A stretch of 64,000 bases of DNA, from assembly GCA_949316235.1 (NCBI GenBank), contig OX438743.1, positions 18,721,771-18,785,770 on the forward strand. The letters are read 5' to 3'. Below, piece by piece: positions 54,610-64,000 of this stretch. Under the pieces are notes generated by a model. It was given only the letters and a program-made list of their open reading frames with translations, was not told the origin of the DNA and did not search any database. Each line of letters begins with the position of its first letter. Within the stretch, counting starts at the first letter, position 1. Source of the DNA: Oegoconia quadripuncta (Eukaryota; Arthropoda; Insecta; Lepidoptera; Autostichidae). A program made the translations under genes and the position numbers.

Positions 54610-57600
54610 TTAGGACACAGCAGTAGGGTTCAGGTTGATTAAATCATTGCTGGATTCAGCTAACTCTGCAATTGACACCCTTCCTCTTTTCTTTATAAAC
54701 TTCGCCACGTCGTCTAACTCCGCTTGTGATATGTAAATAAATTTCCCTCTGTCATCTATAACTCCAGTTAGTTCACCAGATGCTTGGAGATCTGTTATTC
54801 TATCAATAGCTGCTTGAGTCTTCAACTTGAAATGTGAGGCTAAGTCTTCCAGCAATACAACTTTTTGTGTCTGAAAATACACATGTTTACATGAGTCATC
54901 TACTTTAGGACCTACTGTACTACCTACATAGGTAGTACAGTAAAATTTTCTTTAACAAATCACAGTGCAGACCTTGCCGAGTAAATTACCAAAAATTATT
55001 AGGTATCACACTATCAAACACAACACACAAATGCTGTTTATGTATTGTGAAGCTGATGGTGTTTAGAACCATAAATACCCTTAAAACACATACACCTAGC
55101 ATTATACATATTTAGCTAAACGAACAATCGTTAAAACATGTTCAACTAGTTCACATGGTCCCACTTTAAGAATACAAAATCGCAATAAGTTGGATCCAAA
55201 ACTGACCTGTATATATTTAATGAAATCATGCAGCAGTCTTTCTTTGTCCTGGTCATCATTTTCCACAAAACCTTCTCCTTCCACAGTGAAAGCCGTCTTC
55301 AGGGCGTCGTATTCTTCCTGTTCACGTTTTTTTCGTTCATCCTCTGCTTTCCGTTCAGCTTCTTCCCGCTGTCGGTCTTCCTCCTGTATACCATGTATAA
55401 AGAGAAAATTGTTGAACCAATCAAATATAAGACATGGTAATAATTTTTATTCCAAGACTGATATACATGTGCAAAATATTATGAACTAAGATTACTTACA
55501 CCACAAAATATACATAAGTATCCTTACTGGGCTATTAATGCCATTGCAGTTTAAAGAGTTATTCAATACAGTAAGGATTATGAGTCAAGTGGTTATACAT
55601 AGAATCCTCATTTCTCATTATGTAGATACTGTTTTACATTACGATTACAACTTGTATCTCAAAAAACTGCTTAAATAGTGCCTCCGAAATCATATCTAAA
55701 TCAAAATATCATCTGAAGGACCACGGGACCCGATGCACCATATTAAAGCACTATTTGTACGATACGATCGTCTAGAATTTGGCTTGTTTGGAGTATTGTT
55801 TATACTAGCCTCTTGTTTCTCTTCCATTTTCTTCCTCTCAGCCTCCAATTCTTCCTCTTTCTTTTTCTTCACCTCACGCATGTGTTCTTCTGCTTCTCTA
55901 GCCTTCTTCTTCTCCAATTTAGCTTCTAGCTTAGCTCTTTTCTGTAATTAATAAAAGCTTTTAGTGTTCATAGTTTTATTTTACCAATTAATGTTTGTAT
56001 TGCACTAACAATACAATATTCTTTATTGCACATTTAATATCACAATTCATAATTTTGAAAAGTAGGTACAAGGTAGGTCAGTGTTGTAGAGTTAGGAGAC
56101 GAATACTCGTAGATTGAATTACAATAATACTACTATTAAGTTCTTGATTCCCAATGATTCAATTCACAAGGTGAACTGGCAACAGGGGGTGCCAGCGGGT
56201 TTTCAAAGGTTAATTAAATGTAAGCTGTAGTTTTATGTAAAAAAATGCGTTAACACCATCTTGCCGCGAAGTTAACAGCGCCCTCTACATGACGTTTCTG
56301 ACAAGAGTGATTACTTTCAGGTAACCCCTTGAATAAAGGATTACAGTACAGGATTACATACAGTACATTTTTGAAAATCTAATATATATGTCAAAAAAAA
56401 ATATAGCATTATTTAGGAAAAATAGTGATAAACATGATGTCAATACAAGAAATAAAGATAAACTTGCAGGTCACATAAGTCGCCTCCACAAAGTCAGTAA
56501 TTCATTCAAAGGGTTATGTATACGCTTTTTCAATAAAGTTCCTGTTGATATACAAAATCTTCTTTTCAATAAATTTAAAGATACTATAAAACAGAAACTT
56601 ATTAAGAAAGCATATTATAAAATATCAGATTATTTAGATAATTTTGTAATATAAAAACCTTTTTTTTTTAAAGAGTGACCTCTCGAGTTTCTTTTTTGGT
56701 CTTCTCAGGGGAAAGTTGCCTTTTGAACAAGCAGTAGCTTTAAAAATGTAAAATCTGACTATTTTAAGTGTACCCGTGTGTGTGTACCTACAAAATAAAG
56801 CATTTTTTGATTTTGATTATATTGCAGGATATGCAGACATGTGAGTGAGTGTAATCTTTACTGATATTTCTCTTCAACCCAAATAACCTTCGGTCGGAGA
56901 AGTGTAATTCGGTAAACCATTATACCTTCATAAACAACATGCAACACAGAGTTCGCAGATTCGATTCCACTGGGGATACATGATTAGAACTCGCACTCGG
57001 TTTGGTTGGTGTTGGTAGGGTATTTAGCCTGCCACCAAGCAGCAATATTGATATCATTGTTGTGTTCTGGCTGTTTAAGATAAGATAGCCAGTAACCTCA
57101 AGTTAGTTGGGGGTTCCATTTCAGCTGAGCGCGCTTCACCTTCGGCGTCATCTGAACATCGGGTACCATTGAGGTCAAGTGCTATGTGTATAAAGAAAAC
57201 ATCTTGTGCAAACTAGGTACCACAACTTCGAAGACTGAAATCAATTTTGGTGGGAGAGCGGCAAATTAAATAATAAATATCTTTGCACATACAGCGCCAT
57301 TTAGTTCCACAAGCATTTGCTTAGCTATTGCAAGCCTAGTTAGGCTTGTATTATGGATACCAGATGGTTGACAAAGTACACAAATACATTTTTTTAAAAT
57401 AAATATATACATATGAAAAATTAAAACCCGCGACCTTTTGGTCTAACCTAGAGTTTCTAACCATTACACCAACTAAACAGGTACAAGAAACAAAGATCTT
57501 TGTTGTGTATTATTGGGGGACGATAATTTTAGGTGCTTAGTCGTTAGTATTTTTACTGTCTTCGAAAGTTTTTTTTTTAAGTTTGTGTTCATTGATTTGA

Positions 57601-60600
57601 AGCTCTTTTGTTGACTTTTAATAGATAGTCTACCTTGGCACCCATTTTGTCGTCAAATTCCACTTTTTGGCCAGCAGCAGGACCTTCTTCATCAGCTTCA
57701 TCTGCCACATCTGGTTCCTCTTCCAGGAGGTCTGGCTGATTTCTCACAGCTGGAAAGAAATTTAGGTTATTGTTTTTCTTCCCATTAAATAATAATTCGA
57801 TTAATAGCCAACAAAGCATAACACAAGGTGATTTTTATGTAGCGCTAAGGTCCTAAAGTGCTATCTTTGTGACGGGTCCAGCTTCAAATTTCATCAAACT
57901 TCAAGCATTTATTTCAACGTAACATACATGATATCATTTGCTGAATGTCAGTTTAAATCTATTGGAAATATAAATAGGGCTTAAGCATTTCTCTGTCAGT
58001 CAGTATGTCCAAGATACTACCGCTTTGGAAAGAGAAATCAGCTGTGGGAAAAAAGGGGCGAAAGAAGCCCACAGGTTTTTTTTTTATAAAATTGTAAGTA
58101 CAACTAATATAATTTTATAATTTTTGGGAGCTGGGCGTAATATACCAAGCGTTTTTGTTATGCAGGTAGTCAATACTTTTGTAATACCTACCTTTTTGTT
58201 AATGTTGTTTTGACATAGTCTTTAAATTGTTTCTCATTTAGATTAATGATATTCTCAAGTATAAGATTATAAAAGCGTATACAGTGTACCATAAATTATG
58301 TATTAACTTTGCTTAGTCTGAACTTAGGGGTCTTTAGGTAGCAGTAAACAACAAGATCAATTGAAATGAAATATTTCTTTGTGCTGTACGAGTTGTCTAG
58401 AGCGGAGGTGTACAGACGACCTAATGAAGGTCGAGAGAAGTTATTGGACGCAGGCCGCTTCCAACCGTAGCTCTGGAAATCTATGGCGAAGGACTATGTT
58501 TTAGTGTCTCAGATCAATGGCACATGAAGGGAAACTTTTAAGCCTTTGAGTGCCGCGCCGGTCACCAGTGACCGCAAAACCATTGATTTTCAATTGTGTC
58601 TGTCTGCGTCGCGGCAGTAAAGTGTTGAAGATAAAAACTGCACAACGCAGTTGTGAATATAACTTAGTCGGGGAACGAGTCAATCAATTAAAATGTCGAA
58701 AAAATCATGCTGTATTTTTAGGCACCAATTAATAATTAGAATGAACACTCTTTATACACAATCTCAAAACAAGAAAGATCAAGAAGTTTAACATCAAATT
58801 CGTCGCTTCCACATGATCAAGAAAATTAAAATACTGGTCCAACACAAACCAATGAATGTCTTGTCTTTAGTATAATTGAAATTATATTTTGTTTTGCTGA
58901 AAGTTATAATGACAATGTTTAATTAATTTTCCCTTCATGTGCCATTGGTCTGGGACCGTCTGTAGGTATATACTTATAGCAGAAACAAAATTAGAGCTAT
59001 TTGACTATACCCATCTGCAATTTCATTTAAATTATAATGATGGATTGATCATGTCACAAATGACAACTGTAAGGCCCGTATGATCTGCGCTTGAGCATAG
59101 TTAAAAAGTGATGCCGATTTACAAGTTACATAAAGCTGGCCCTTTTTAACTGTCATCAAGAAAAGATCTCTGCTTGAGTAACATTCTGTAATATGGGCCC
59201 AAGAGTATTTCCACTTATTATATTGAGACTACAGCTTACCTCGCAGATTCCTGAATTTTAGTACAGCAAAATACGAAGAAAAATAGTTTAAAACATCTTG
59301 TTGGCCTTAATGACTTACCATTGGCTCTCAGGCGGGCCCGTTGGTTTCTGACGGCCTGTACCCTCCCCGGACCACCATCTCGCTGCGGAATTGCTCTAGG
59401 TTTTGGAATACCTGGTGAGAAGAAAATACAAGAATTGTACGCCCTCAAATTTATACTAAACAGTCTATCCTCAAATCTTTGGGGGAGGCCTTTGTCAGCA
59501 GTGGTCGTCTTTCGGTAGATATGATGATGACCCTTAAATATATTTTTTTTTAATTTTCTAATTTTGATTTAGGGACTTTTGTACAATATACGCCAGTCCC
59601 ATCGTACCTCTTACTGACTTAATCTATTTAAATCTAATTCTAGCGAGACACCAATGACTTCACAAAGGCAAATAGACTCCAGGCAGCATTAGATTTTGGA
59701 TAAGCTAGGATCTCATGGAATATTCCCCCATTTAGGCTATTTAGCCTCTGTTCCATCATCAGTGTCTTTCGTTGGTGCTCGTTCCGAACACATTCCACCA
59801 ATATAATGGTGCACATCTTCTACAATACCACACACCTCACAGAGCTGACCCTTAAATATGTAAAGTTTCATATTGCAATTTAGACAATAATAGTTACATT
59901 CACCTCAAAAGTAAGTTGAAATAAAATATAGGACTGATGACCGTTTGGGCATAAATGGATGACTTGACAAAAGGTTGCAGGAAGTTACTGGGTGCAGGCT
60001 GCTTTCAACCAATGGCTCTAAAAATCTATAGGGGAGGCTTTCATTCAACAGTGGATGTTTTGTGGCTGATATGATAATGCATGTAAAAAGGTATTGATTA
60101 TGTTCATATACAAAATCTTCCTTTCAATAAATTTAAAGATACTATAAAACAGAAACTTATTAAGAAAGCATATTATAAAATATCAGATTATTTAGCTGAT
60201 AAATAAAAACCCACTGAAAAATGAAGAACGAATGTGGTTGATTTTTTGGCACTAAATAATTAATGCATCTAAAGCATATGCTAACATTGTTATTAATTTT
60301 ATGATGTTATTAGTGTATTGCTGTAGTGGAGCATAATGAAAATAGGCCAAAACCTATGCAATTGAAAATAGGGTCAGTGTTGTCGATAAGGGGGCGCAAA
60401 TTAAATTATTCGACCAAATTTTAGAACGCTTTTTTGTTAAATTGCAGAGAGGATAAATAAAAGGTCAAATAAATGTGGCAAAATCTACCGCCTTCCTTAT
60501 CCACCCATTTACTTACCTTGCGGCTTCACTTGTGACACTCTAACAAATGCAATGGACAAAATAATAATAACTAAAGCGCTAATTATTGCGGCAAGGATAT

Positions 60601-60610
60601 ATGGATCCAT
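54610..60610 (-). CDS. DDRGK1: DDRGK domain-containing protein 1 (UFBP1)
   Basis: Six exons join in phase to 290 aa: 60610-60517, 59411-59319, 57749-57634, 55941-55810, 55383-55207 and 54870-54610. An ER-membrane protein that, with UFL1 and CDK5RAP3, forms the UFM1 ligase used in ribosome UFMylation and ER-phagy. The N-terminal helix (residues about 4-25, [19 protein letters not shown]) is the ER anchor. An acidic segment follows ([16 protein letters not shown]), then a long Lys/Glu/Arg coiled coil in exons 4-5. The C-terminal winged-helix (PCI-like) domain contains the name-giving [12 protein letters not shown] (DDRGK at 243-247) and [14 protein letters not shown]. Length is close to human DDRGK1 (314 aa). 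Exon 4 ends GAG|GCTAGT, so intron 4 appears to be GC-AG. The first in-frame GT (4 nt downstream) would break the frame. Confidence 0.95.
56360..56820 (+). mobile_element. 5'-truncated LINE (family A), plus strand
   Basis: The frame reads [57 protein letters not shown] and [10 protein letters not shown], then a stop at about 56654, followed by the family A tail to ACAAAATAAAGCATTTTTTG. It has no internal stops in this short piece, so it is younger than the other copies. A second fragment of the same end lies at 60105-60210. Confidence 0.85.
56945..57205 (+). repeat. SINE family B, plus strand, diverged
   Basis: A B-box-like GATTCGATTCC lies at about 56959, then CTCGGTTTGGTTGGTGTTGG, TAGGGTATTTAGCCTGCCAC and GATAAGATAGCCAGTAACCT, ending with ACCATTGAGGTCAAGTGCTA. 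The same body as other family B copies, in the opposite orientation. Confidence 0.65.
57285..57485 (-). repeat. tRNA-like SINE, second copy
   Basis: GTATTATGGATACCAGATGG, TACACAAATACATTTTTTTA and CCCGCGACCTTTTGGTCTAA match the repeat at 16645-16900. The tRNA-like end is at the right, hence minus strand. Confidence 0.6.
58503..58958. mobile_element. ~455-bp fold-back element
   Basis: The left AGATCAATGGCACATGAAGG and right CCTTCATGTGCCATTGGTCT are inverted copies at the two ends. Interior GC-rich text (GCCTTTGAGTGCCGCGCCGG, GTCACCAGTGACCGC) resembles subterminal parts of insect DNA transposons. No transposase frame. Target duplication unclear. Confidence 0.6.
59073..59199. mobile_element. Short MITE, second copy of the 16200 family
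   Basis: Begins GGCCCGTATGATCTGCGCTT and ends AACATTCTGTAATATGGGCC, with shared inner words (AAGTTACATAAAGCTG, TTTTTAACTGTC) in opposite order to 16200-16345. Flanked by TAA on the left and CAA on the right. Confidence 0.65.
59470..60210. repeat. Cluster of retrotransposon ends in DDRGK1 intron 1
   Basis: Three or four separate fragments lie in 740 bp. 59470-59530 is an RTE-like 3' tail (GGAGGCCTTTGTCAGCAGTG, then GATATGATGATGA). 59745-59865 on the minus strand encodes a CCHC-type knuckle ([20 protein letters not shown]) typical of LINE C-termini. 59960-60090 is another tail (GTTGCAGGAAGTTACTGGGT). 60105-60210 is a family A reverse transcriptase end ([20 protein letters not shown]) nearly identical to 56560-56650. 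Confidence 0.65.
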
Positions 60611-62834
60611 GGCTTGCTGGTGGTTACACGTAACTTAAAATTCCTGAAAGTTCAGGTTTGTTTCAAAGAGTATTTAAATACCTATTTTAGTTTGTCTATA
60701 TTTTACATTACACGTTTTGTTCACAGTATTTTCTTAGTAATGTAATATTATCTTCAAACAAATAAAAATACGTGGACTGAGAGTCGATCATATTCCCAAA
60801 CCCAACCACGAGTACCTTTTTAAATACCTAGGGGGTATCGAAAATCTATAGAAACTTGACACATTCCAGATCAGTGTTGCCAGATGCAATTTAAAGAAAA
60901 TAACAGAAAACTTTAGAAAATTCTGCAAAAAAAAAATCAGGTAGAATTTTACTTTACTTTAGTTAGACAAATTAGTAAAAAACCATTACCCCGGAAGAAT
61001 TAATTCTAATTCTTGGAAGAATCGAAGTAAAAGTAAAAATGTGCTCACAAATGAAATTTATGCGTCTTAAAATTGAATGTGACAAAAACTACCTAAGTAA
61101 ATTAACTATAGGGTGCAAAATGTAAAATTATCACACAAATAATATTCTACGTAATGCTGTGTGTGGCGGCCCATCTTTGTTATAAGCCTCGACGGAAAAA
61201 GAGGGGTGTTAGAAGTTAGAAGCCTATGTCTGTCTATGTGTTTTTATCAGTGTGTAAGTGTATCTAGCTACGGCACTGTAGCATCAAACAGATTAACTGA
61301 TTGGAAATAGTTTTTTTTTCGAAAGCTGGTCTTTGCAAGATGATTCCTAACTATGTTTGATGCAAATACGGTCGTTCTGAAGATAATTAGCATTAATAAC
61401 ACAGTTGATTTGTTCATTTGGACGTTATAATCATGGTCCCTTGGTGTTTTCTAAAGTATTAAATTATGTTTATAGTTATTTTTGTTTTCATTGGATTCAA
61501 GGCTAGAAGATGATGAGTTATCTAAGTTTTATTCCTAACAAAGTTGGAGATGGAGGCTCTAGGCAATTCATCCACTGTTTAACCTCATACAGCAGGTAGA
61601 CTTCTGAATTCCTTGGACTAAAAAATGAAGATCACTTGATTAAAAAAAATCACATCATAATATTTATTATTCTAATCTAAGATTATTCGGTAGACCTGGC
61701 AACATTGTCCTCCAGATTACTTTTTGAGAGTCCAGAGAGGTAAATACCTTCTTTTTTTTCTTTTGCGCGCATGTGCAATGGATTTATTGATTGATTTGAT
61801 TCCCATGTAAAATAAATAAACACGTTGCGGTAGTACCTATAGTTCTACAAAATAATTTAAAATAATAATTTATTTTCTCGACGTAGGTAATAACACAGGT
61901 TTACAAGTAAAAGTAAGTATTTATGTATTCTAACAAAACACTAAAATATATTCTAAATAATCGGCCAAGTGCGTGTCGGGCTATACGCTGTGTAGGGTTC
62001 CGCAGTTGTTAAATAGCAGTAGCAGTTGATAAATAATTTTCAATATTTTATAAGTTTTTTGCTATTACTCAACTCTTCTTATCGAGTCCACGGCAAAATA
62101 ATCAAATTCTTGAAGACCATAGTTATGTCTAACGGTTTTGTTCGCTAAAGGGTTATTGTGATTTTGGCATTAAAAATTTTACCTAAGATATTAGTGACAA
62201 TTAAGTTTAATTTTTCCTTCTTTAAACCCCTTTTTCTTCTTCTTAAATAAATTTGGGGCCCAAGGTAGCGTAAAGTCTTTTCTCGGGACAGGCTTACTTT
62301 CAATAGGCGACGTTCAGCTGTACCGCTGTTGATCCTGGCTACAGGAGTTGCAGTGAGAGGGTGTGGAGGTGAGTCATGTTTTGCAGTTGATTAATTTTAT
62401 TTTGTGAACAAAAAAATATTGTAGAATTAGGGTATATTTCCATTAAAACAATTAATTATTAGTCGGTGTTGTGCCATAGGTTGTATATACTACGTCACAT
62501 GATACGTGATACATATATAATCACAGCGGTGCGTGACGATCATTGTAAACAACTTTTCTACTAAACACTACATTGTTGGAGAGCGCGCAGGTTGATGATA
62601 TATATATAGATAGATAGTCGTGGAAAACCTCGAAATCTTAAAAACCATAGAAAAACATTTGCAAGATAAAACGTTATAAAAAAATGCAATGCTGGCTTAG
62701 TGGCTAACAACTTACAAGGGACTTTCCGTGATTTTTCTGTTTTATTTTTGCAAAGTATAAACTTTAAGTGAAAGATATTTACAATGGAAGCTGGAAACAG
62801 AAGCGGATAACGCAAATTTGCCAAGAATTGATTA
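60611..62834. other. Spacer between DDRGK1 and the TMED gene
   Basis: No gene is supported. At 61962-62130 a dispersed repeat begins TCGGCCAAGTGCGTGTCGGG and continues TGTGTAGGGTTCCGCAG, a motif very common in Lepidopteran genomes. The DDRGK1 promoter should lie just after 60610. Confidence 0.45.
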
Positions 62835-63268
62835 AAACAACAAAGTTTTGTAGGTACACAGAAGGACACTTAAAATAGTCAGATAATAGGCAGATTTTAG
62901 GAACCGCTTCTTAAGGCTAGGTAACTAACTTGTTTTTTTATCTACAACGGGTTAGTACTTGACCTCAATTACTCCTGACGCTAAGTGAAGATGAGGCCGA
63001 CTGATACTGATCCTGGAAACCCCCGTGTTATTTGGGGGACTGGCTGGCTTGTCTCTTGTCTCTAACAACCGGAACACAACAATGCTATTAACATTGCTGT
63101 TTGGCGGCAGACTTAGATAAGATGGTGGTAATGCCCTACCACCAACCAAACCGAGTACACTAAACCCGCGACCTCCGATTCGTAAACCCTATGTTGTTTA
63201 CAGTCTCCGGAGCCGGTTATACTTTCCCCTGAGAAGAACAATAAAGAAATTCGAAGTTTGTCTTTGGA
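62835..63268 (-). mobile_element. LINE family A tail split by a family B SINE
   Basis: The LINE tail occurs as two pieces, 62845-62886 (TTTTGTAGGTACACAGAAGG, ACTTAAAATAGTCAGA) and 63225-63265 (TTTCCCCTGAGAAGAACAAT). Between them at 62933-63218 lies a SINE (GGGTTAGTACTTGACCTCAA ... CCCGCGACCTCCGATTCGTA). The order shows that the SINE or its junction postdates the LINE fragment. Confidence 0.6.
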
Positions 63269-63604
63269 AAAAATGCTCATGGGAGAGGCTTAGTAGAAAA
63301 AATATATATTTACACCATTCATCCAAACTAAGACAAGTGATATATCGATTTGTTTATTTGACATTGCGCCATCGAGCGAGGCGAGGCGGGCGGCACATTA
63401 AAACTCTAAATATACAAATTACAGGAAACGTAATTTCAACATAATAAAACAATTCCTTCAAATTATTTATTCGTTGAATTCGAGGCTGCATGCTTGTGTA
63501 ATCCATAGCTAGTTTCTGCTTAAAAAAAAATTGGCATTTCTCTCGCGGTGACGTGTGTCATGTCATTTACATTCAATTTCGGCGTTTTTCCTGAATAAGA
63601 AAAC

Positions 63605-64000
63605 ATGGAGTTAATTAAGTTTTCCTCTGTTATAGCATTACTTTTCACCCTACATATCACTTCAGCTTTATATTTCCACATAGCAGAAGGGGAAAGAAAA
63701 TGTTTTATAGAGGAAATACCCGACGACACCACCGTTCTTGGTAACACATTTTCCAACATTTCCCCTTTCTTTTTTCTTTATCAGCCTTTCTGTTGCCTCG
63801 GCTTTGTTTTAAATTTAACTGTTGTATAAAGCTCAATGTGTTTTGTTTTAGTGAATTACAAGGTGGAGTTGTATGACCCCCGCTCTGGTGGTTTTATGCC
63901 TTCGTCACCGGGGATTGGCATGCACGTTGAGGTGCGGGATCCCAACGACCGGGTGGTGTTGTCGCGTGTGTACTCTTCCGAGGGCATGATCTCTTTCACG
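63605..64000 (+). CDS. eca: p24-family cargo receptor, TMED4/9-like (eclair), partial
   Basis: Exon 1 (63605-63740) and exon 2 (63852 to beyond the window edge) join at phase 1. p24 proteins cycle between ER and Golgi in COPI/COPII vesicles and sort cargo such as GPI-anchored proteins and Wnts. Residues 1-21 form a signal peptide ([16 protein letters not shown]), followed directly by the mature start [20 protein letters not shown], the alpha-subfamily GOLD-domain opening with its conserved cysteine. Exon 2 gives [34 protein letters not shown] and SEGMISFT, matching TMED4/TMED9 and Drosophila eclair. The rest of the GOLD domain, coiled coil, membrane helix and cytosolic tail lie outside the window. 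TGACGTG at 63549-63555 lies 50 bp upstream. Confidence 0.93.

Larger units (their letters stand above)
55942..57633. other. DDRGK1 intron 3
   Basis: Non-coding apart from the LINE at 56360-56820, SINE copies at 56945-57205 and 57285-57485, and AT-rich filler. Confidence 0.5.
57750..59318. other. DDRGK1 intron 2
   Basis: Contains a retroposon 3' fragment at 58390-58490 (GAGGTGTACAGACGACCTAA, TTGGACGCAGGCCGCTTCCA), the fold-back element at 58503-58958 and the MITE at 59073-59199. The remainder is unrecognised. Confidence 0.5.

Overview
The window is animal nuclear DNA from an insect, almost certainly a moth or butterfly (Lepidoptera). The evidence is short spliced exons in long AT-rich introns, tRNA-derived SINEs and 3'-truncated LINE copies of types common in Lepidoptera, frequent TAGGTACCTA-like words, and insect orthologues of conserved eukaryotic genes. 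There is no prokaryotic or viral gene organisation. Gene models were built by hand from splice sites, reading phase and protein similarity recalled from known families. The phases of all four complete multi-exon models close exactly.

Layout. (1) 1-3.2 kb: tail of a decayed LINE, then a 2.1-kb fold-back element with arms of about 650 bp. (2) 3.3-10.3 kb: a head-to-head pair, a ten-exon secreted cysteine-rich protein I do not recognise (minus) and a zyxin/LPP-type three-LIM protein (plus), sharing a 459-bp spacer with a perfect TATCGATA (DRE) site. (3) 10.3-22.4 kb: gene-poor spacer of MITEs, SINEs (one derived from 5S rRNA) and an 84-bp tandem repeat. (4) 22.4-42.7 kb: the minus-strand nsl1/KANSL1 gene (ten coding exons, 767 aa, PEHE domain). 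Its introns hold an intact Tc1/mariner-superfamily transposon, a 20-copy 71-bp satellite, a hAT-type element with 8-bp target duplications nested in an inverted repeat, and a LINE nested in a SINE. (5) 42.7-51.8 kb: gene-poor, with a decayed RTE-type retrotransposon. (6) 51.8-54.3 kb: Nup107 (plus) as one uninterrupted exon. (7) 54.6-60.6 kb: DDRGK1/UFBP1 (minus, six exons), convergent with Nup107. (8) 60.6-63.6 kb: spacer with repeats. (9) 63.6 kb to the end: first two exons of a TMED4/9-type p24 cargo receptor (eclair), cut by the window edge.

The host genes are unrelated housekeeping functions: focal adhesion and cytoskeletal signalling (zyxin), chromatin acetylation (NSL complex), nuclear pore scaffold (Nup107), ER UFMylation (DDRGK1) and ER-Golgi traffic (TMED). 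They do not form one pathway.

The most unusual structure is in nsl1. The 3' part of an internal exon plus its 5' splice site is repeated about 5.9 times in perfect 103-bp units, each with its own acceptor-like and donor sequence, and all three reading frames stay open across the array. In addition, one intron of nsl1 and one of DDRGK1 each appear to need a GC 5' splice site in the same context (GAG|GCTAGTAT), and in nsl1 a LINE lies almost directly against that site. No complete new defence or enzyme system was seen.
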